Assembly (NCBI GenBank): GCA_016840025.1
Contig: JAEOTF010000301.1
Span: 1-14,441 of the forward strand
Reading direction: 5' to 3'
DNA: 14,441 nucleotides
Source: Candidatus Hodarchaeota archaeon
GTDB lineage: Archaea; Asgardarchaeota; Heimdallarchaeia; Hodarchaeales; YT1-039
Under the pieces are notes generated by a model. The model was not told the DNA's origin and did not search any database. It saw only the letters and a program-made list of their open reading frames with translations. The position numbers and the translations under genes were made by a program. Position 1 is the stretch's first letter. Each line of letters starts with the position of its first letter. Shown here in pieces: positions 8,118 to 13,969 of the stretch.

Positions 8118-8883
8118 TCTACTAGAAGCGATCTTATCGTCTATCTTTGCAGAAGGGCTACAATGGTATCGCAGCACCGTTTTAGAGGGATTTACTCGCT
8201 TTCCATACTTTTTTTTGTCAATACTACTCACATATATTTTTATTCAGCTTTTTTGTCATTTTATACCTCCCTTGAGGAAATTATTGTTAGTTCTTGCCCT
8301 TCCGTTCCGTTACATGCATGTCTGGCTCCATATTGATGCGGCGAAAAAGATTAACATGCAGGATAAAGCAGCTAAAGAGAACAAACATACATCTATTAAC
8401 CTCTGGACCTCATTACGGGGAAAAGATTCAACCCATATTTTTCTTGAGGCCTATTCAACACAGAACGCACTGAAGATCGCCTCGGCGCCATTAAAGGGCG
8501 CTATTGCACTATTGCTTTTCATTGTCCTATCAAGTCCCATTCTAGCAAGATTAGGGCTTTTTGGTATCTTGTTTCATATCTACCTCATCTTCAGCTGCTT
8601 TGGAGTCGCTTGGCCCAGTTTTAGCGATTATTCTTTCGTATATCAGGGAGCTATGATTCATACAGAATCACTTTCTCCTGGTTATTTCCTATGGATGTAC
8701 TTTATCTTTGCAATCAGCGGGTATATAGCGCTTGAACGTACAGGGTCGGCAATATCGGCTATTATGGAAGGATTAGCGTTCTCATGTATCTATATTGTGG
8801 GACTGTTATTTCTTGCTAAGATTATAACTCCAAAAAACGATACAAATGAGAAAAAACTCCACTTCTTTGTCAGAAATAATTGA
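8110..8883 (+). CDS. Multi-pass membrane protein with HxxxH motif, third gene of the operon
   Basis: The longest frame opens at a TTG at 8044. GTG at 8110 is a better start: it has GGAG at 8097-8100, 9 nt upstream, and overlaps the previous stop by 8 nt. The 257-residue product has about five to six membrane helices (roughly 32-53, 55-68, 126-146, 150-168, 191-207, 217-238). After the second helix comes PFRYMHVWLHIDAAKK (65-80), with an HxxxH pair (His70, His74). Later there is PSFSDYSF (169-176) after a membrane helix. The layout recalls M50B-like membrane metallopeptidases, in which HExxH sits at the end of a helix and a PSxxD stretch follows. Here the catalytic Glu position is Val, so it would be inactive or use another mechanism. 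This resemblance is tentative. The protein otherwise remains an unrecognised integral membrane protein. Confidence 0.75.
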   Translation: MVNLLEAILSSIFAEGLQWYRSTVLEGFTRFPYFFLSILLTYIFIQLFCHFIPPLRKLLLVLALPFRYMHVWLHIDAAKKINMQDKAAKENKHTSINLWTSLRGKDSTHIFLEAYSTQNALKIASAPLKGAIALLLFIVLSSPILARLGLFGILFHIYLIFSCFGVAWPSFSDYSFVYQGAMIHTESLSPGYFLWMYFIFAISGYIALERTGSAISAIMEGLAFSCIYIVGLLFLAKIITPKNDTNEKKLHFFVRNN

Positions 8884-8928
8884 GGTCACAATTTAACGAT
8901 GCAATTAATTTTCTAATGAATTAAGTTT

Positions 8929-8944
8929 AAAAAGAGCTCAGCTC
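8929..8944 (-). terminator. Hairpin plus T5, terminator for the 87-aa minus-strand gene
   Basis: Arms GAGCT (8934-8938) and AGCTC (8940-8944) can pair; on the minus strand the hairpin is followed by five T (8929-8933). It lies 32 nt beyond the stop of the minus-strand gene, between two convergent genes. The loop is only one base, so fraying of the stem would be needed. The T run alone could be enough in archaea. Confidence 0.35.
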
Positions 8945-8975
8945 CTTGGTGGAAGTATTACTTATCTTAAGAACA

Positions 8976-9239
8976 TTAGGAGTAGTAGAGTCGGTCTTTC
9001 ATTATTTTTCTCCAGTAACAAAGCGCTTTATCTCTACTACTGAAGAATCGTTCAGATTTAATCACATCATAGTCGAGGTAGGTTGTAACAAGAATATAAC
9101 GATATAGAACAATGCCCTCACATTGGATTTTATCGATTCTATGTTGTTGATTAACGTTAGTGTAGCTCTCTAAAACTTCTCCTTGTACTTCTGCAGATTG
9201 TAAGAGAATATTTGTCCCAATTTCTGTTACTAATGCCAT
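8976..9239 (-). CDS. Small unknown protein, 87 aa
   Basis: The frame opens at a TTG (9251), but ATG at 9237-9239 is the better start: GGTGA (9245-9249) lies 5 nt upstream of it. The product begins MALVTEIGTNILLQSAEVQG and looks like a compact domain: beta strands in the centre (EGIVLYRYILVTTYLDYDVI) and a C-terminal helix rich in Lys, Arg and aromatic residues (DKALCYWRKIMKDRLYY). There is no signal peptide, membrane helix or zinc motif. It is convergent with the membrane protein gene to the left and divergent from the microprotein gene at 9360. I do not recognise the family. The beta-then-basic-helix layout would suit a small nucleic-acid or protein-binding role, but this is guesswork. Confidence 0.6.
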   Translation of the reverse strand: MALVTEIGTNILLQSAEVQGEVLESYTNVNQQHRIDKIQCEGIVLYRYILVTTYLDYDVIKSERFFSSRDKALCYWRKIMKDRLYYS

Positions 9240-9359
9240 TCCTTTCACCAAGTATCTTTCAACCTTATTATATCACTTACAGTATATTATGATCTGAAGA
9301 GGAATAACACACTTCTTCATTTTCAGACTCTTTTAAGGAGGAGGAGAATAGCTTATGTG
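9240..9359. promoter_or_regulatory. Divergent promoter region with a strong Shine-Dalgarno and a start-stop ATGTGA
   Basis: This spacer serves the 87-aa gene (minus) and the 48-aa microprotein (plus). The AT-rich core 9264-9293 contains TATATTAT at 9283-9290 (plus) and TGATATAATAAG on the minus strand at 9264-9275, both TATA-like. The plus side then carries AAGGAGGAGGAG at 9335-9346, and at 9355 an ATG immediately followed by TGA. The coding frame opens at GTG 9357 or ATG 9360, interlocked with it as ATGTGATG. Confidence 0.5.
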
Positions 9360-9506
9360 ATGATAAAAATGGAAGTACTTACCTCGTCACCCCAATTACC
9401 TTCAGATAATACTACAGATCTTATTTCCTTGATTGCCCTCTTTTGTGCGCAAGGTAATACCGAAGTAGCAAATCGATTGCTGAAAACATTAAAGAAAAAC
9501 AACTAG
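9360..9506 (+). CDS. Microprotein, 48 aa, unknown
   Basis: This short gene is preceded by an unusually strong purine-rich Shine-Dalgarno tract (AAGGAGGAGGAG, 9335-9346). It can begin at GTG 9357, ATG 9360 or ATG 9369; ATG 9360 is used here. The product has a short polar N-terminus (MIKMEVLTSSPQLPSDN) and then one long amphipathic helix (TTDLISLIALFCAQGNTEVA and onward), ending in the basic tail KTLKKNN. The second half could be half of a helix-turn-helix or a dimerising helix pair. No relative is recognised. The Shine-Dalgarno strength and the protein-like composition argue for a real gene; the awkward distance from the tract to the start (13 nt to ATG 9360) and the ATG-TGA in front argue for caution. 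Confidence 0.5.
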   Translation: MIKMEVLTSSPQLPSDNTTDLISLIALFCAQGNTEVANRLLKTLKKNN

Positions 9507-9742
9507 TGTTTAGCAACTTTGGCTGTAGATTGTTTTAAACGACTACATAAGTTTACTAAATTGTACTAGCTGTAAAACACCGATTAAATCTTATTAAAAT
9601 TACAATAAACAACAAAGAAGGAGAGAATAGAACTTTAACACGTATTTCTAGAGTATTATTGACGTTGGATTGTAGCTACATTATATAATAAATTTTTTAG
9701 AGCACATTAATGAAAAAAAGGAAAGATATTATTTTTTAAGAG
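9507..9742. other. AT-rich intergenic stretch, no gene seen
   Basis: No ORF of meaningful length is present on either strand. It holds the tail regions of the convergent microprotein and UbiA genes. A purine block AAGGAGAG near 9617 has no start codon behind it. Confidence 0.5.
9713..9719 (-). terminator. T7 tract downstream of the UbiA-family gene
   Basis: Seven T in a row on the minus strand, about 24 nt after the stop of the prenyltransferase gene, fit an archaeal T-tract terminator. No hairpin is associated with it. Confidence 0.4.
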
Positions 9743-10666
9743 TTATAAACTAAAAATCATTGCCATTAGCACTATTATTCGACCGAGTATTAGCCCAAGG
9801 GAAGTAACCCATGAAAAGCGAGCCAATGATCGCTTCATTCCTTTTTGCCGAGTTAATACATTCGGAGTACGAAGATAGCGAAAGATTAGATAACCGCCAC
9901 AAAGACCTAACAGACTATCGATAGGAAGTAGTTGGAGTAGAATCCCGAGAATGAGGAGACTATAGTTTATCATTGTATATATCTGAAGATTTGTCACCGT
10001 GGCGGGAATTCCAAAAACAACAGGTAGGGATTTTACATTATTTGCTTTGTCTCCTTCAACATCACGTAGATCTCCCATAGTAGTGGTTAGAAACATCAAA
10101 ATTAAGAAAAATGGCAACAGAATTAAGAAAGCGGGGGAGATATGATTTGTTACTGTAGCATAACTGATCATGGGTACAAAGGCCCACCCAAAGGCTACAA
10201 AGAAAGGTTTAATGATCGTTCCCTTTACTCGAAAGCGAGAATAAGTGATACCGCTGAAAACTGGACCAGCTAGCATGAGTAGTAAAGCAAGAAAGCGACC
10301 GAACAACAACAAAGGTAAAACACTTAGCCCCAGCATAAATGCAAGGAATAAGTGACATTCCTTAACAGAGAGTTCCCCAGTTACAAGCGGTCTATTTGGA
10401 GCATTGATCTGATCTTCTTCAAGATCTGTGAGCTGATTGTAACCATAGGAAAATGCTGCAATAGCAGCTATGGAAACAAGAGCCATAATTCCTAAGGAGA
10501 GGGATTCAACTGTCAAACCTGCATAGAAGATACCCACTAATCCGTTCGTAATTCCCATGAGCACAACGGCTGGTCTAACCAGTTTTGAATAAGAATGAAG
10601 AAAGTCACGCCAAGTTCGCGTGTCCAGTATATTCTCTTTTGTAGCATACATAACTCTGTTCTCCAT
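9743..10666 (-). CDS. UbiA-family membrane prenyltransferase
   Basis: A 307-residue integral membrane enzyme of the UbiA superfamily with about eight to nine hydrophobic helices. Both Asp-rich motifs that bind the Mg-diphosphate of the prenyl donor are present: NQLTDLEEDQINAPNRP (N77, D81, D85) and GDLRDVEGDKANN (D199, D202, D206). Length and the INxPxRPLxTG pattern suit archaeal members. Digeranylgeranylglyceryl phosphate synthase, which adds the second geranylgeranyl chain in ether-lipid synthesis, is one likely role. Quinone or chlorophyll-type prenyltransferases share the same signature, and sequence reading alone does not decide. ATG at 10664-10666 is preferred over the upstream GTG at 10675, because GAGGTG (10673-10678) then sits 6 nt before it. 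The TFB-like gene lies 79 nt upstream on the same strand; AT-rich DNA between them could hold a separate promoter. Confidence 0.88.
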   Translation of the reverse strand: MENRVMYATKENILDTRTWRDFLHSYSKLVRPAVVLMGITNGLVGIFYAGLTVESLSLGIMALVSIAAIAAFSYGYNQLTDLEEDQINAPNRPLVTGELSVKECHLFLAFMLGLSVLPLLLFGRFLALLLMLAGPVFSGITYSRFRVKGTIIKPFFVAFGWAFVPMISYATVTNHISPAFLILLPFFLILMFLTTTMGDLRDVEGDKANNVKSLPVVFGIPATVTNLQIYTMINYSLLILGILLQLLPIDSLLGLCGGYLIFRYLRTPNVLTRQKGMKRSLARFSWVTSLGLILGRIIVLMAMIFSL

Positions 10667-10745
10667 GCCCCCCACCTCATGCTGTGCTTTTAAAGATCAA
10701 AAAAAGAATGCTTTTTAGTTAGTTTTATGCTATTTTAATCCTCTC

Positions 10746-11645
10746 TTACTTTTTCCTACACTGTTTCCGAATATAATGGATAGCGGTGGAGATTTTCTTT
10801 TTCAATCGCGCATCCTGAACTGTGCGGAGGTTTCTAGATTTTAAGATCCGTTTACAAGCGATTTCTACAATAGCGTGACCATAAATTTCGGGATCTTTCG
10901 GTATCTGTTGTTTTTGTTCCAGAAAAGCACACAAACGCTGGCTAAAATCCAAGATCACCTTTTTATGCGAAGGTATCACGTCTAACTTCGCAATCAATCG
11001 TCCTATTTGGAATCTAATTACATCGAAAGTATCCGTATTTCCACGGTTTTGGTAGAAACTCTTGAATGCACCACACTGAATCGCTTTAAATTTGGCAGTT
11101 GCAACTTTATTCTTATCTATATTAAAGCCTAGTTCATCATTGATTTCTTGAAGAGTCTGCCAAGGGATTGTACGACACGAAATACGTAGTAAGGCTTCAA
11201 GGTATCCTAGGATCCGACAAAGTACCTTCTCATCCGCCATCACTTTAGAAAGGTCGGTAGCATGTAGTTCGGTAATCGCTTGATCGATTAGCGATTCAGG
11301 AAACCACTGAGAGAGGAGAGAAGAGAACCAGAGATTTCGTTGAAGGGTTTTAGAAGCAAGATTATTTTCTTGGGAAGCTATACGTTCATGTAGATGTTTA
11401 AGTTTTGTAAAATCCTTTTCAGGACACTTAGATCGTGAAAGAGTACTAATTTGACTGCCCAGTTGCCAGCGAAGCGGTTTCATACCAGTTAAATCATAAG
11501 ACCGCTCTTCAAATTGCGGAGTACTCTCTTTTCGAATATGATTTTCTTCCTCATTTCGTGGTAATGTCTCAACATAACCCATCTCACTAGCGAGTAGATG
11601 AACTAATGAGGAAGATGTATCTTGGTCTTTCTTTTTTGGTCCCAT
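10746..11645 (-). CDS. Divergent TFB/TFIIB-like protein lacking the zinc ribbon
   Basis: The frame extends upstream to 11741, but the first 32 residues have no family character. ATG at 11643-11645 (MGPKKKDQDT) gives 299 residues, close to normal TFB length. Residues 44-68 (EERSYDLTGMKPLRWQLGSQ and onward) parallel the TFB stretch after the zinc ribbon (ER..TG.P......LGT.I, the B-reader). Residues 81-112 (KLKHLHERIA, then TLQRNLWFSSLLSQ) match the B-linker and first helix (RLRKWQRR...ERNLAFALSEL). Two cyclin-like repeats follow, about 101-195 (with YLEALLRISCRTIPWQTLQE) and 207-299 (with PEIYGHAIVEIACKRI). TFB recruits RNA polymerase to TBP-bound promoters. The N-terminal 43 residues contain no Cys, so the zinc ribbon that docks on the polymerase is missing. 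It may be a specialised factor, an inhibitor or a decaying copy. The long alternative start has no good Shine-Dalgarno sequence. Confidence 0.7.
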   Translation of the reverse strand: MGPKKKDQDTSSSLVHLLASEMGYVETLPRNEEENHIRKESTPQFEERSYDLTGMKPLRWQLGSQISTLSRSKCPEKDFTKLKHLHERIASQENNLASKTLQRNLWFSSLLSQWFPESLIDQAITELHATDLSKVMADEKVLCRILGYLEALLRISCRTIPWQTLQEINDELGFNIDKNKVATAKFKAIQCGAFKSFYQNRGNTDTFDVIRFQIGRLIAKLDVIPSHKKVILDFSQRLCAFLEQKQQIPKDPEIYGHAIVEIACKRILKSRNLRTVQDARLKKKISTAIHYIRKQCRKK

Positions 11646-11937
11646 GTTAAACCAAGCCACTCTTTCAATCCAAAGAATGACACAGCCCTTAAAAAGGGAA
11701 GACGGACACCTCCTTCCAACTCTTATCATCTCTAAAATCATTAAGATGTCTTATTTGACCCTTGTTAAATACTAATAGTGAAAAATAACCTTCGGGTTGA
11801 GGTTCTGGGAGTTATATTATACTATTTTGCAATTGAAAACAAAATAACCTAGACGTTAAGAAACAAGCACATCCGAATTCATTGAAAAGGAACTTCTGAT
11901 ATTTTTAAACAGAAAGCTAGCGATAATATGATAGAAG
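11646..11937. promoter_or_regulatory. Divergent intergenic region between the TFB-like and surface-protein genes
   Basis: On the minus side, CCCTTTTTAAGGG (11687-11699) is a TATA-like palindromic element about 45 nt before the TFB-like ATG. Further up, GGAAGGAGGTG (11707-11717) is a textbook Shine-Dalgarno sequence with no start codon at a useful distance. On the plus side, TTTTTAAA at about 11901-11908 is a good TATA candidate roughly 25-30 nt before the ATG at 11928 and the TTG at 11938, which would leave almost no leader. No ORF in the gap looks coding. Confidence 0.45.
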
Positions 11938-13017
11938 TTGACTTCATATTGTAGACCCTTTCCCTTTTGTTGGCTAATAGTCCTATTTCTGGCCTTTTTT
12001 TGCAACTTAAACATTTTTGAGCCAGTACGGGGAAATGAAACTACGATTAATGAAGAAAAAATCAATTTAAAGATAGAAGAAACATTTTCTCTCATTAACG
12101 AATCTTTTAAAGAGTTTGATCGATCTTTCGGACTGTTTCAGAAACAAGATTTCTATTTTCTCAACATAAAATGCCGCTCCACAGAAAATAACATTAAAAA
12201 AGTCGTTATTATGGCAACTCTAAATGGAGTTATCACTAAGAAAACTTTCTGGGACTCTACTCAAAATAATTCAGCCTTTCATTCGTTTATTGCTGGATCC
12301 ACCCTAACGTTGAAGCTAGATGAGTCAACTCCGATCTATTATCTAAAAAATAAATTGAGAATCTCCATACAATTGGAAATGATTTCTTTTTTCATGATGA
12401 ATGAGGGAAATTTCACTGTGGAAGAAGTAATCTTTCACACACTAACTCCTCCAACAATTACTCCTGAAACTACAGAAGAAATTGACCTACCCTTAGAAGA
12501 GTCTCAAGGGGAATGGTATATTTCCCCCCTTGCTATTCTTTCCGAACGGAGTCTGGAAACTCGTATTTTTGCTTATATTTCAGAAGATATACCCCTTCGA
12601 ATTAGTGTGAAAACAATACCTACTCAATTACCAGTCTCTGGTGTTTCTATTTCCATCTTGGCAAATCAAAAATCGTTCCAGAATAACGCGTATTCAGGAA
12701 CTGAATTATATTATATAATTCATGTATATGCAACTAAAAACGCAGAATTAGCTTTTAAACTTCAATTTCGTCCCTCATCTGGAATAGTAAGCAACATCTT
12801 AGCAATTACTCTCAATGTAACTGTTTCTGTTGTTCCATCTTCTGATAGTGAATCAACCATTGGAAAATCACAATTTCCTGATCTATTCTCAGTACCAACT
12901 ATCTTTCTAGAAACTATTCGGATTAGTGCAGTCGTTATCCCCCTAATGCTTTTCTATAAACGGAAAAAGAGCTCGAAAATTAAAAATAATTCATTTATTG
13001 GAGGGAATGAATTATAA
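11938..13017 (+). CDS. Type I membrane surface protein with beta-rich ectodomain, unknown family
   Basis: A 359-residue product. A signal sequence is clear at 8-31 (hydrophobic PFCWLIVLFLAFFC, then polar). The ectodomain falls into two beta-rich halves, about 36-165 and 190-300, joined by a Thr/Pro/Glu linker (TPPTITPETTEEIDLPLEE). A membrane helix at about 323-340 is followed by a basic cytosolic tail (KRKKSSKIKNN). Several N-x-S/T sequons are present. No family is recognised, though the layout suggests a surface receptor or secretion partner. Start choice is uncertain: TTG at 11938 is the first codon after an in-frame stop (11932-11934), there is no upstream ATG in frame, and no strong Shine-Dalgarno sequence. 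A TATA-like run lies about 30 nt ahead, so a leaderless or very short-leader mRNA is possible. The next gene overlaps by one base (TAATG). Confidence 0.7.
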   Translation: MTSYCRPFPFCWLIVLFLAFFCNLNIFEPVRGNETTINEEKINLKIEETFSLINESFKEFDRSFGLFQKQDFYFLNIKCRSTENNIKKVVIMATLNGVITKKTFWDSTQNNSAFHSFIAGSTLTLKLDESTPIYYLKNKLRISIQLEMISFFMMNEGNFTVEEVIFHTLTPPTITPETTEEIDLPLEESQGEWYISPLAILSERSLETRIFAYISEDIPLRISVKTIPTQLPVSGVSISILANQKSFQNNAYSGTELYYIIHVYATKNAELAFKLQFRPSSGIVSNILAITLNVTVSVVPSSDSESTIGKSQFPDLFSVPTIFLETIRISAVVIPLMLFYKRKKSSKIKNNSFIGGNEL

Positions 13018-13559
13018 TGAGTTTAGCAAATGTTATTGCTGCATTAATTAGTTTGATAGGGTTATTATATGTAGGTTTCCCGATCTTACCTTCTTTTCTT
13101 ATTTTTAATGGAATTCTGTTGTTTGGAATGACTCTTGAATTTTTATCGGGCAGAAATGGAAATACGATAGATTATTCTAAGCCTTCGCTGGAAAAAACAA
13201 TTGATCGGAAGAATAAAACGATTATTCACCAAGGTAAACAAAAATATTCTCTATCCTTCTATCGTATTCAGTATATCCCTGAGGGAGCTTCCCTCTCAAA
13301 TTTATGTAACCTTAAAGAATATCAAATCCAAATTATTGAGATATCTGAATATGTTTTTCTAATATGCTCCTTAAAAATGCCCAAACGTAATGATATAGAT
13401 GAATTTGTTAGGGAAAAAAGGCATGAATTTGCAATAAAAGTGAAACAACTAATACCAGGTTTAATCTTTAGCCCTATTTCGGATGAAGAGCTAAAATTGA
13501 TCTATGGCTTTAAGAAACCGAGGAATGAAACTGAGCATTCTACAGCATCTGAAATATAG
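13017..13559 (+). CDS. Two-span membrane protein with a cytosolic alpha/beta domain, unknown
   Basis: The ATG overlaps the upstream stop (TAATG), with GGAGGG at 13000-13005, 11 nt before it, so translation is probably coupled to the surface-protein gene. The 180-residue product begins with two hydrophobic segments (about 4-20 and 24-44), which form a hairpin in the membrane. A soluble part of about 130 residues follows. It includes KYSLSFYRIQYIP, a beta strand EYVFLICSLKM, a long charged helix (DIDEFVREKRHEFAIKVKQL), and PGLIFSPISDEELKLIYGF near the C-terminus. The last stretch recalls the N-terminal part of VirB4/TraC-like ATPases, where a helix is followed by 'L...el...l'. This is a weak impression and no ATPase is encoded here. 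It probably forms a membrane complex with its upstream partner; the function is unknown. Confidence 0.75.
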   Translation: MSLANVIAALISLIGLLYVGFPILPSFLIFNGILLFGMTLEFLSGRNGNTIDYSKPSLEKTIDRKNKTIIHQGKQKYSLSFYRIQYIPEGASLSNLCNLKEYQIQIIEISEYVFLICSLKMPKRNDIDEFVREKRHEFAIKVKQLIPGLIFSPISDEELKLIYGFKKPRNETEHSTASEI

Positions 13560-13602
13560 TCAGATCATTAAATAGTGAAAGTAAGAAGAAAAAACGATTA
13601 AA

Positions 13603-13788
13603 ATGACGACTGCATTGAAAACTTTCCTTGTTGAAAGTGACAAGTTTACTAAAGACACGCTTGAAATCTGCAAGTTTTGTGGACGTCCCTTATGTCCCCA
13701 TTGTTGGAATCACGTAGTTTCTTTTCTTGAAAATTCCGTCATTAACCAATGTTCTAATCCAAACTGTGGTTACCGCTTTAAAACATAG
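13603..13788 (+). CDS. Small zinc-finger protein, 61 aa
   Basis: A 61-residue protein whose C-terminal 40 residues carry the metal-binding pattern C23-x2-C26-x4-C31-x2-C34 ... C50-x4-C55, visible as CKFCGRPLCPHC and CSNPNCGYRF. Six Cys plus His37 or His33 could bind one or two zinc ions, in a treble-clef or short cross-brace fold. The N-terminal 20 residues form a polar helix (TFLVESDKFTKDTLEI). The start ATG at 13603 has no clear Shine-Dalgarno sequence; the gene lies 43 nt after the previous stop on the same strand and may be transcribed with it. Small zinc-finger proteins are abundant in Asgard archaea, some resembling eukaryotic trafficking or ubiquitin factors, but this one is too short to assign. 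Confidence 0.7.
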   Translation: MTTALKTFLVESDKFTKDTLEICKFCGRPLCPHCWNHVVSFLENSVINQCSNPNCGYRFKT

Positions 13789-13969
13789 CTGCCTATTAGA
13801 ATACAATTAGATTTCGTATTAAATGTAAAGCTTGAAATACAACTGAAAAGATATTACCTTTGCTGAAAAGAAAAGCCGTCTAAGTGGACGGAAGAATAAG
13901 AAATCAGCTATATTGGTTCTTTATAACATCTATAGAACAAGAAAGAAAAATTAATGGAGATAATGGAGA

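Noticed and set aside
11808..11850. ATTTTG...CAAAAT inverted repeat in the intergenic region
   Set aside because: Six-base AT-rich arms are expected by chance in this composition.
11856..12095. Minus-strand ORF of 79 codons opposite the surface-protein start
   Set aside because: Antisense of the signal-sequence region; Lys/Ser/Phe-rich chance frame.
13876..13891. Hairpin CCGTC / GACGG before the gelsolin-like gene
   Set aside because: Only a 5-bp stem; T-rich flank is on the minus strand where no gene ends, so it is neither a convincing terminator nor a clear regulatory element.
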